Shown: in pieces, positions 38,256 to 45,328 of the stretch
Layout: each line of letters opens with the position of its first letter
Numbering within the stretch: position 1 is the first letter of the stretch
Origin: Sulfurimonas sp. HSL3-7
GTDB lineage: Bacteria; Campylobacterota; Campylobacteria; Campylobacterales; Sulfurimonadaceae
Reading direction: 5' to 3'
Length of the DNA stretch: 64,000 nt
Assembly (NCBI RefSeq): GCF_039645985.1
Contig: NZ_CP147919.1
Location: 1,984,001-2,048,000 of the forward strand
The notes under the pieces: generated by a model
Told to the model about the DNA's origin: nothing
Database searches by the model: none
Seen by the model: only the letters and a program-made list of their open reading frames with translations
Translations under genes and position numbers: made by a program

Positions 38256-38365
38256 TTAAAAGTTTTAGTCTTAGTGCAGATTGTGCGGAAGTGATCCCGA
38301 AGACGTACATCGGTACGTTGAGAGGTGAACTTCAGTGCAAGATGCGCTGAAATTAGAACTTTTAA
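38256..38365 (+). ncRNA. Structured intergenic element, copy A (three-tier hairpin)
   Basis: The outer arms, TTAAAAGTTTTAGTCTTAG and its distal partner, pair over ~23 positions with several G-T pairs. The middle stem is TTGTGCGGAAGT with ACTTCAGTGCAA. The inner stem is ACGTAC-atcg-GTACGT. Internal loops carry GATCCCGAAG and GAGAGGTGAA. Most non-Watson-Crick pairs are G-U only if the plus strand is the RNA. The 3' edge covers the hspR stop codon. Copy B at 43427 shares the core but not the stem sequences. Confidence 0.6.
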
Positions 38366-38742
38366 TCGTCGGTGAAGATCACCATTTCGTAATGACTGCG
38401 CTTTGTCACCAGTGATTTTTCCGGCGGTACAGAACCGGTATTGCGGGCGACAGAAAGGGCATGACGAAGTTCGGCAATCTCTTTCTCCATCTCTTCCATC
38501 TGCTCTTTCAGACGAAGGGCGACATCCACCCCCGCCAAATTCACGCCCAGTTCCCGGGTAAGACGCAAAATCATTTTGATACGGTCTATGTCACGCTGGG
38601 AATAAAGGCGGATACGACCGTCTGACCGCGAAGGGGTAATCAGGTTTTCACGCTCATACTGACGCAGTGTCTGTGGATGGATATCAAGGATCTTTGCCAC
38701 AATACTGATCAGGTAAGCCGGTTCATCGTAATGGTGCATCAT
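38362..38742 (-). CDS. hspR: HspR-like MerR-family heat-shock repressor
   Basis: 126 residues. The N-terminal MerR winged helix has the HspR hallmarks (LISIVAKILDIHPQTLRQYERENLITPSRS), with a C-terminal coiled coil (EQMEEMEKEIAELRHAL). It represses chaperone operons through HAIR elements. AAGGAG precedes the ATG, 11 nt after cbpA. A HAIR-like sequence overlaps the promoter of the pair, implying autoregulation. Confidence 0.92.
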   Translation of the reverse strand: MMHHYDEPAYLISIVAKILDIHPQTLRQYERENLITPSRSDGRIRLYSQRDIDRIKMILRLTRELGVNLAGVDVALRLKEQMEEMEKEIAELRHALSVARNTGSVPPEKSLVTKRSHYEMVIFTDD

Positions 38743-38753
38743 GCTCGTACTCC

Positions 38754-39656
38754 TTATACCGTTTTAGGTAGTTTCTCTTTCATCATAGCGACAAGGGATT
38801 CATCCAGGGTGTCAACATTCGGAAGGACGATATTTGCTTTAAGATAAAGATCACCTTTTTGATTTGTCTTGCGGTTAACCGCCCCCATCTCTTTGACGCG
38901 AAAACGCTGCCCGTTCTTCGTGTTTTGAGGCACTTTGAGCGTGATCTCTTTCTCTAAAGTATTGATCATGATCTTATCGCCAAAAAGTGCTGCAGAGAGA
39001 GGGAGATCAAAACTTTTGACCAAATTGTCGCCGTCACGTTCATACTCCGGGTTTTGTGCCACATTGATCTTAAGGTAGAGATCGCCGCTTTGTCCGCCCT
39101 GTTTGTGCCCTTTGCCGCGCACACGCAATTTCTCGCCGTCTTTGATACCGGCCGGGATCTTAATGTCAAAACTCTCACCCTGTACGGTAACACCGTGTTT
39201 TCCGCCCAGTATTGCTACGTTGAAAGGCACCGTAATGGCGCTTTCGATGTCAAGGTTGACCGTCTGACGGCCATGTCCGCCACCGAAACCGCCGAAACCA
39301 CCGCCGCCAAAACCGCCTGCACCGCCAAACCCGGCGCTTCCGCCAAAACCGCCGCCACCACCGAACATCTGACGCAGGATCTCATCAAGATCCACATTGG
39401 CCCCCTGGCCGCGTGCAAAATCATGGAAGTTCTGTCCGCCGAACATCTGGTCGCCGTAGGCATCATACTGCGCTTTTTTATCTTTGTCGCTCAAAACCTC
39501 GTAGGCAGCATTGATCTCTTTAAACTTATCTTCGGCCCCCGGGTCTTTATTGACATCCGGGTGATACTGACGGGCCAACTTACGGTATGCTTTTTTGATC
39601 TCTGCTTCGCTGGCGTTATCACTGACACCTAATGTCTCATACAGACTTTTACTCAT
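38754..39656 (-). CDS. cbpA: DnaJ-family co-chaperone CbpA
   Basis: 300 residues. J-domain 1-70 with the HPD motif ([10 protein letters not shown]), a Gly/Phe-rich linker (~85-135), then two C-terminal substrate-binding subdomains. There is no Cys-rich zinc finger, which separates CbpA from DnaJ. It stimulates DnaK ATPase. First gene of the cbpA-hspR operon; GAGGAA ribosome-binding site. Confidence 0.94.
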   Translation of the reverse strand: MSKSLYETLGVSDNASEAEIKKAYRKLARQYHPDVNKDPGAEDKFKEINAAYEVLSDKDKKAQYDAYGDQMFGGQNFHDFARGQGANVDLDEILRQMFGGGGGFGGSAGFGGAGGFGGGGFGGFGGGHGRQTVNLDIESAITVPFNVAILGGKHGVTVQGESFDIKIPAGIKDGEKLRVRGKGHKQGGQSGDLYLKINVAQNPEYERDGDNLVKSFDLPLSAALFGDKIMINTLEKEITLKVPQNTKNGQRFRVKEMGAVNRKTNQKGDLYLKANIVLPNVDTLDESLVAMMKEKLPKTV

Positions 39657-39697
39657 TAAAATTTTCCTCTTCTATACATATTCTATTATTTGTATCT

Positions 39698-39732
39698 ATT
39701 ATAGCAAAAAGGTTGAGTGCATGTCAATCAAG
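39698..39732 (-). promoter_or_regulatory. cbpA-hspR promoter with overlapping HAIR-like operator
   Basis: On the minus strand, TTGACA (39722-39727) and TATAAT (39698-39703) are separated by 18 bp. On the plus strand, GTTGAGT-N7-AATCAAG (39712-39732) matches the HspR HAIR consensus CTTGAGT-N7-ACTCAAG at 12 of 14 arm positions and overlaps the -35 box. Confidence 0.8.
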
Positions 39733-39796
39733 GTTCGCCGTTTGAAGCGAATAATAAAAGGACGTTGCACGACGTTTTATTTCTTTAATTTCCCTA

Positions 39797-39853
39797 TTTT
39801 ACGTGGTCATCTACCTTGATCGCCAAGGTCCGAATGTACATTCTCACGTAAAA
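39797..39853. other. Nested inverted repeat upstream of tRNA-Pro
   Basis: Outer arms TTTTACGTG / CACGTAAAA (9 bp, perfect) enclose inner arms ACCTTG-atcgc-CAAGGT (6 bp, perfect). It sits between the cbpA promoter and the tRNA promoter. It might be a small RNA, terminator-like fold or operator; no gene is evident. Confidence 0.4.
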
Positions 39854-39898
39854 CGCAGGCATACGGGTAATTTCAACTTATTTTTACTTTTCCCTATG

Positions 39899-39904
39899 TA
39901 TAAT
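39899..39904 (+). promoter_or_regulatory. -10 box of the tRNA-Pro promoter
   Basis: TATAAT ends 12 nt before the tRNA 5' end, an ordinary spacing for a tRNA promoter. Confidence 0.65.
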
Positions 39905-39916
39905 TCGGCTCGTTGT

Positions 39917-39994
39917 CGGGGCGTAGCTCAGTATGGTTAGAGTACCTGGTTTGGGACCAGGGGGTCGAAGGTTCGAGTCCTTTCGCCCCGACCA
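39917..39994 (+). tRNA. tRNA-Pro (anticodon UGG)
   Basis: A cloverleaf can be drawn: acceptor arm CGGGGCG/CGCCCCG, D-arm with AGCTCAGTATGGTTAGAG, anticodon stem CTGG/CCAG around TTTGGGA (anticodon TGG), T-arm GGTTCGAGTCC. The CCA end is encoded. UGG reads proline codons CCA/CCG (and others by wobble). Confidence 0.95.
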
Positions 39995-40084
39995 CTTTCT
40001 TTATTCCTAATACACTTATCAACAATCACAGTTTATCTTCATAACTCTATTTCCCAACTATGCCAATCTGCTTTATTCCATGCA

Positions 40085-42337
40085 CTATAGCGATCTGTTC
40101 GAATAATGGCTAAATCTGTTTTTCCCGCCCTCTTTAGCGCTATACATTGCCGCATCCGCATACTTGAGCAGTGTTAGAAGTTCACTCGAATCCTGAGGGT
40201 AGAGGCTTATACCGACACTTGAACCGATCTGTAAACTGGTGTTTTTAATATAGATGGGCTCCTTTAGAGTGTCAATGATCTTCTGTGCAATTGTCATGAT
40301 CAGCTCAATATCCCCTTCATACTCAATCGTCACAATAAACTCATCACCTCCATAGCGGGCCACAAAGTCATAATCACGTAAACTGGAGCGTAGCCGTTCA
40401 GCCGCCTCGATCAGAACATTATCGCCGTAGTCGTGACCGTAGGTATCGTTGATCACCTTGAAATCATCCAGATCAAGAAAGAGCAGAGCAAACTCGCTGT
40501 GGTTACGCTCCGCTTTATTGATCAGCGCCTTGGCATGGCGCAAGAAAAAGTGACGGTTCGGGAGCTGTGTCAAAAGATCATGATTGGCAAGGCGTTCCAG
40601 TGCCAGTTCGGCCTCCTTCTGCTGTGTCAGATCAATATCGATACAGAAGATCTCCGGCTCCTTCTCTTGTGATCGCAGCAAGACATGTGAGGAGTAGACC
40701 AGTACGTCAGACCCATCTTTTTTACGCAGGGTAAGTTCCGAAGCGGGAATAGGTTTATTGTTGTGTATCCAATTCTCAATGTCAGCGATAACGCGATCTC
40801 GCATCGCCTCAGGAATAATCAGCTCTTCAAATTTGCGTCCCAATGCGTCCTCTTCACTATAACCGTAAAGTATTTCACTCTGCCTGTTCCAGTAAATCAC
40901 CTTGCGATCTTTATCATACCCCTGTATCGAGATATTCGGTAATGACTGTATCAGTTCTCTAAAGCGCTGTTCATTCTCTTTTAGATAGAGCTCAGCTTTG
41001 CGCTGAAGCGTGATATCGGTGTAACTGCCTATCATGCCGATAATATTATGTTCGTTATCAAAAAGAGGCGCTTTGTTGACGAGAACATACATATCGCCTT
41101 GGCGTTCGACACGGTTGACAATAGGATTTTTCGTTTTCATCACCTGCAGGTCATCCTGGATAAACGCGTCGGCATGTTCTGCCCAGACAAGGTCCGTGTC
41201 TTTTTTACCGACGATATCCTCGATTCGGGAAAGGTCGGCATCCTGTAAAAAAAGTGCGTTACAGCCTCTATAGTACAAATATTTGTCTTTCCAAAAAATT
41301 CGGACAGGAACGGTAGCGATGATATTTTGAAGAAGCTGAGAAGAGTTTTTCAGTTCATCTTCGGTCTCTTTACGATGATTATCCGCTTTATGATAAGCAA
41401 TGGCGCTGCTGACATTTTGGGCCAGGTCTTCGAGAATATCGATCTCTTCATAACTAAAACTGTGTTCCGCATCGCCATAGATACTGATAACACCAAAAAG
41501 TTTTTTTTGATGAAAGGTTTTTATGGGAATAGAGAGAACGGAATGGATCGACGAAGCCTTCGCACGATATTTCCAAGGTTCAAAACGCGGATCACTCTGC
41601 GTATCTTCGATGAGCACACTTCTGCCCGTACGCATACATTCGCCGACAGGGCCATACGCGTGGGGATCGTCATCATCAAGTTTGATTTGAAAATTTTTTT
41701 GCAGATAGCTTGGCGTCGCCATATCAGCTTTGTAGGCGATATTTACAATATTGTTCTCTTCGCTCTGCAAACCGATCCAGACAACTTTATAGTGCGGAAA
41801 GGTTCCCAGTGAATTGCAAACATGCGTAAATATCTCCTTCTCTGTCGAACTCTCAATAAGCATTTTTTTGATCTTTGAGACGATCTCCAGCAGTCTGATG
41901 TAACTGCTCTGACGGTGGACATTTTTTTCCATACGTTTGGCGTCGCGCTTCAAACGCAAAAACGCTTCAAGCTCGTTTTGAAGCTGCTTACGCTTACGAC
42001 CGAATGAACCAAGCACAATGATAGCCAGAACAATGAAAGTGAAAATTGTGTCAATAATATCCAGGGTCGTCGGATGATAGAACGATGTATATAAAGGTGC
42101 AATAAACGGAACAAGCTCTTTTGGCAGCAGTGCCTGCTCCAGCGCAGTGGCAAAAGAGTGTATGGCAAATACAATAAAAAAACGGAATGAGAAAAGCGCG
42201 ATGAGCAGATAAATAGAATGGAACAATAACTGGCCGTTTTTAGATGCGTGGTACTGTATGACAGCGTGCATAAAAATATAAAACCATGAAAACGCCAATA
42301 CCAGATATAATATCAAAACTGAGATCTCTTCCAGCAT
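40085..42337 (-). CDS. Membrane diguanylate cyclase with GAF and PAS domains
   Basis: 750 residues. Three N-terminal helices (~5-30, 38-65, 92-115), a coiled linker, a GAF domain (~150-310), two PAS/PAC domains (~325-445 and 455-575), and a GGDEF domain (~585-745). The active site is GGDEF (ARYGGDEFIV), with an inhibitory RxxD site (RDYD) exactly five residues before it, so it should make cyclic di-GMP with product inhibition. No EAL domain. Its start overlaps the stop of the small ORF upstream (TAATG). Confidence 0.93.
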   Translation of the reverse strand: MLEEISVLILYLVLAFSWFYIFMHAVIQYHASKNGQLLFHSIYLLIALFSFRFFIVFAIHSFATALEQALLPKELVPFIAPLYTSFYHPTTLDIIDTIFTFIVLAIIVLGSFGRKRKQLQNELEAFLRLKRDAKRMEKNVHRQSSYIRLLEIVSKIKKMLIESSTEKEIFTHVCNSLGTFPHYKVVWIGLQSEENNIVNIAYKADMATPSYLQKNFQIKLDDDDPHAYGPVGECMRTGRSVLIEDTQSDPRFEPWKYRAKASSIHSVLSIPIKTFHQKKLFGVISIYGDAEHSFSYEEIDILEDLAQNVSSAIAYHKADNHRKETEDELKNSSQLLQNIIATVPVRIFWKDKYLYYRGCNALFLQDADLSRIEDIVGKKDTDLVWAEHADAFIQDDLQVMKTKNPIVNRVERQGDMYVLVNKAPLFDNEHNIIGMIGSYTDITLQRKAELYLKENEQRFRELIQSLPNISIQGYDKDRKVIYWNRQSEILYGYSEEDALGRKFEELIIPEAMRDRVIADIENWIHNNKPIPASELTLRKKDGSDVLVYSSHVLLRSQEKEPEIFCIDIDLTQQKEAELALERLANHDLLTQLPNRHFFLRHAKALINKAERNHSEFALLFLDLDDFKVINDTYGHDYGDNVLIEAAERLRSSLRDYDFVARYGGDEFIVTIEYEGDIELIMTIAQKIIDTLKEPIYIKNTSLQIGSSVGISLYPQDSSELLTLLKYADAAMYSAKEGGKNRFSHYSNRSL

Positions 42338-42543
42338 TACGATTCATCCTTTCTGTGTTTTTTCATGATAATACAAAAGCGTTTAAAACAGCTTAATAGA
42401 ACAATGCCATTGAACACGGCGATGAATAGGAAATTGGCGATAAAAGAGTTATTGCAAGGCAGGCACGTCAAAAATAAAGCGGACAAGGACATTAAAACAG
42501 ATCCCGTATCGCTCTGTTGTTTTAACGTCCCGACCCACTCCAC
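42337..42543 (-). CDS. Possible small membrane protein between DUF2231 and GGDEF genes
   Basis: 68 codons from GTG 42543, which overlaps the DUF2231 stop by one base; the stop overlaps the GGDEF start (TAATG). Two hydrophobic stretches (LMSLSALFLTCLPC and FIANFLFIAVFNGIVLLSCF) would make a two-helix membrane protein. An internal ATG at codon 18 has GGGA upstream and is an alternative start. Exact nesting between two genes and reasonable codon use favour reality, but no family is recognised. Confidence 0.45.
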   Translation of the reverse strand: MEWVGTLKQQSDTGSVLMSLSALFLTCLPCNNSFIANFLFIAVFNGIVLLSCFKRFCIIMKKHRKDES

Positions 42544-43301
42544 TAAGGTTTGGAACTGTTAGCGTCACCGCTTTTTGTCTTGTTTGGAGCGGCACTGCCG
42601 TTTAGATCGGTTTTTATGACGGTATCAGACGCATTCGCATCTACCGTTACACCTTGAGTACCGTTTGTATCGGGTGGCGTTTGAACAGCGGTAGCATTTG
42701 TTTCAGCAAACGTCAGGTTACAATCTGAATATCGCTCTTTGAGTGCGGCCAACTCCTCTTCACAGCTGCTTTGAAGTGTGTCGATATCTTCTTCCAGCGT
42801 TTCGATTTTATCTTCGAGAAGCTGTTGTGAGCTGACATTGGCACCATAACTGTAAACAAGCTCTCCGCCCTTTTTTGCCTGAAAAAAAGTCAAAGCGATC
42901 AAAATAATCAGCCCCAGCGAGTAGAGCGCCCTGCTCCACCCTTTTTTGACAAAGAGGCTTAGCACCTTCAGCAACAGAGGCAAAAGCGTCAGATAGACAA
43001 GATAGGTGCCAAGGATCTTATGCCCTTTGAGGGCCTCTTTGCCTTCATCGCTCAAAAACAGGCCGGCCTCTGTGCCGTCGGTCACGCCGGTAATGTAAGC
43101 GGCTACAAACAGACCTATGAGAAGGATAAACAGAACATAGACCGAAATACTCAAGGCCTTGCGTTTCGTGATCAGATTGATCAGCTCCAAAATCATAATA
43201 ACAAGCGGAAGAACCACGGCAAAGTGAACCGCGATGGGGTGTAACAGCACAGGAACAGTATCGGTGATCTCAATAGGAAGTGTAATGGCAGGTAGGTTCA
43301 T
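42543..43301 (-). CDS. DUF2231-like membrane protein with C-terminal coiled coil
   Basis: 252 residues. Four helices in the first ~150 residues with LHPIAVHFAVVLPLVIMILEL matching the HPxxVHFP-type DUF2231 signature, a coiled coil (~160-195: LEDKIETLEEDIDTLQSSCEEELAALK), and a low-complexity Thr/Asn/Ala tail. DUF2231 proteins are thought to be haem/redox-linked membrane proteins; the role here is unknown. Confidence 0.75.
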   Translation of the reverse strand: MNLPAITLPIEITDTVPVLLHPIAVHFAVVLPLVIMILELINLITKRKALSISVYVLFILLIGLFVAAYITGVTDGTEAGLFLSDEGKEALKGHKILGTYLVYLTLLPLLLKVLSLFVKKGWSRALYSLGLIILIALTFFQAKKGGELVYSYGANVSSQQLLEDKIETLEEDIDTLQSSCEEELAALKERYSDCNLTFAETNATAVQTPPDTNGTQGVTVDANASDTVIKTDLNGSAAPNKTKSGDANSSKP

Positions 43302-43426
43302 GGTGTGCCTTTATAAGAGCATTGTGCTTTGATTATATTGGATAAGTAGTTAAAAAACGGTGAGAGTATCACTTTGCGGTGATGATTAGTAATTTGTAAA
43401 AATTCGCTATAAAGGCAAAAGAACCC

Positions 43427-43538
43427 GCCTGCAGCTTTAGATTTAGTATAGATAGTACGAGAGTGAACCCGAAGGCGTACATCGGTACGTCAAGAGGTGA
43501 ACTCTCGTACAAGATATGCTGAAGCTAACGCTTCAGGC
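43427..43538 (+). ncRNA. Structured intergenic element, copy B (three-tier hairpin)
   Basis: Outer arms begin GCCTGCAGCTTTAG and pair with the segment ending in CTTCAGGC over ~24 positions, 19 matched plus two G-T pairs. The middle stem GTACGAGAGT/ACTCTCGTAC is a perfect 10 bp. The inner stem is GGCGTAC-atcg-GTACGTC. The core GAACCCGAAG ... AAGAGGTGAAC is nearly identical to copy A although stem sequences differ. The right edge touches the purH stop codon. Confidence 0.6.
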
Positions 43539-45073
43539 TAGTGGAGGAAGTGGCGGACTTCCGAGAAGTAGAGGGCCATGCCGAACTCATTGGCCGCTTC
43601 GATCACCTCATCGTCACGGATCGAACCGCCCGGTTCGATCACCGTTTTGACGCCGGCTGTCTGCGCCGCATCGATCGAGTCGCGGAACGGGAAGAACGCT
43701 TCGGAGGCAAGCGCCGCACCCGAAACATCGAGGCCCATCTCTTTGGCTTTTTTGAGCGCACACTGGGAAGCATCGACGCGTGAGGTCATCCCCATACCGA
43801 CAGCCACCATTGCCGCATCTTTGACATAGACGACACAGTTCGATTTGGTAAGAGAAGCGATTTTATAGGCGATCTCTGCATCTTTCAACTCTGCTTCTGT
43901 CGCCGCGCGTTCTGAGACTAGTTTCGCATTTTTGACTTCGTCCGCACCGACTTTGTCGGCATCCTGGAAGACGAATCCGCCGTCGATGTGCTTGAAGTCT
44001 TTGGCGTCGTTGGCAAGAACGATCTTGTCCGCGCCGTACTCAAAGAGTTTGATACGTTTTTTCTTCTCGAACACCGCCTGCGCCTCTTCGGTAATACGGC
44101 CGGCGATCACCACTTCAAGGAAGATCTCGTTCATCTTCTCGGCTAGTTCCGCGTCAACAACGCCGTTTACGGCAACGACACCGCCGAATGCGGAAACAGG
44201 ATCGCATTTGAGCGCTTCGGCATACGCTTCTGTCAGGTTGTCGCGGATCGCGAAACCGCACGGGTTGCCGTGTTTGCAGATAACAACGGCGTTCTCATCG
44301 CCGAAGGCCGCTGCGATCTTGACCGCACCGTTAAGGTCATTCAGGTTGTTGAAGCTCGCCTCCCCTTTGAGTGTCTTGAAGTTCTTGCTGAAGTAGTTGT
44401 CGAACTCGTAAAGCGCCCCTTTCTGGTGCGGGTTCTCGCCGTAACGCGTATCCATCACCTTCTTTCCGACGATGAACTGCTTCTCGCCGAAGCCCTGGTT
44501 GAAACGGCTGTTCATGTAATTGGCGATCATACTGTCGTAGGCTGCCGTGTGTTCATAGGCTTTGATCATAAGACCGCGGCGGAACTCGACCGTGTTGGTG
44601 TCGTTCTCAATCGCATTCAATACAAGCGAATAGTCTGCAACATCGGTAACGATCATCACACTGTCAAAGTTTTTCGCCGCAGAACGGACCATTGCCGGTC
44701 CGCCGATGTCGATGTTCTCGATGATATCTTCGAAGTCATCTGTTTTTTCAATCGTCTCTTTGAACGGGTACAGGTTGACACAGACCAGGTCGATCGCCTC
44801 GACACCAAGCTCTTTGGCCTGGTCAAGATGCGACTGCTTGTCACGTCGGTGAAGGATACCGCCGTGGATGAACGGGTTCAATGTTTTGACACGTCCCTCA
44901 AAGCACTCAGGAAACTTCGTGATCTCATCGATTTCGATCGCCGGCACACCGGCCTCTTTCAACATCTTGAAGGTACCACCTGTCGAGATGATCTCAAAAT
45001 CATTCGCAACAAGAGACTTTGCGAACTCAACAATATTACTTTTATCACTTACACTCAAAAGGGCGCGTTTCAT
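43538..45073 (-). CDS. purH: Bifunctional AICAR transformylase / IMP cyclohydrolase
   Basis: 511 residues. N-terminal IMP cyclohydrolase (MGS-like fold, ~1-195: [48 protein letters not shown]) and C-terminal transformylase (~200-511: [33 protein letters not shown]). It carries out the last two steps of de novo IMP synthesis. AAGG ribosome-binding site. Confidence 0.97.
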   Translation of the reverse strand: MKRALLSVSDKSNIVEFAKSLVANDFEIISTGGTFKMLKEAGVPAIEIDEITKFPECFEGRVKTLNPFIHGGILHRRDKQSHLDQAKELGVEAIDLVCVNLYPFKETIEKTDDFEDIIENIDIGGPAMVRSAAKNFDSVMIVTDVADYSLVLNAIENDTNTVEFRRGLMIKAYEHTAAYDSMIANYMNSRFNQGFGEKQFIVGKKVMDTRYGENPHQKGALYEFDNYFSKNFKTLKGEASFNNLNDLNGAVKIAAAFGDENAVVICKHGNPCGFAIRDNLTEAYAEALKCDPVSAFGGVVAVNGVVDAELAEKMNEIFLEVVIAGRITEEAQAVFEKKKRIKLFEYGADKIVLANDAKDFKHIDGGFVFQDADKVGADEVKNAKLVSERAATEAELKDAEIAYKIASLTKSNCVVYVKDAAMVAVGMGMTSRVDASQCALKKAKEMGLDVSGAALASEAFFPFRDSIDAAQTAGVKTVIEPGGSIRDDEVIEAANEFGMALYFSEVRHFLH

Positions 45074-45177
45074 ACTCTAAACCTTGGAGAAAATATTTGT
45101 GGAATTTTAACGCAGTAGTTATTAGGACTGGGTAAAACAGTAACTCGATAGCCGCTAAAAGAAAAAAAGGAATTGAA

Positions 45178-45282
45178 ATGGTGGTAGGGATTATCGGGCC
45201 GTACAGTCCGAACAGAACGTTACGTACCCGGTATTATCTCCTCTTGACGGCCTCTAGAGAAGAGGCTTTGGACAGAACTTAG
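45178..45282 (+). CDS. Possible 34-residue small protein divergent from purH
   Basis: ATG at 45178 preceded by AAAAAGGAATTGAA, a strong Shine-Dalgarno at good spacing. The peptide is basic at its centre (NRTLRTRYYLLLTASREE) and ends in TAG. It lies in a 255-nt gap between purH and the cytochrome gene. Unrecognised; could be a chance ORF. Confidence 0.3.
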   Translation: MVVGIIGPYSPNRTLRTRYYLLLTASREEALDRT

Positions 45283-45328
45283 ATCTCCTCTGTCCGACGC
45301 CAAGTTCATCACTTATATACAGCGCTCC

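Noticed and set aside
38256-38365. Hairpin copies as integron attC sites
   Set aside because: attC sites need R'/R'' core sequences (GTTRRRY / RYYYAAC) at both ends and no integrase or cassette array is present; the conserved parts here are central, not terminal.
38256-38365. Hairpin copies as group II intron or CRISPR repeats
   Set aside because: No intron domain V, reverse transcriptase, cas gene or regularly spaced array is present; only two copies 5 kb apart.
45241-45300. Small stems (GCCTCT/AGAGGC and GGACAGA/TCTGTCC) between purH and the cytochrome gene
   Set aside because: Short, with no T-tract on either strand, and overlapped by the small-ORF candidate; not enough to call a terminator.
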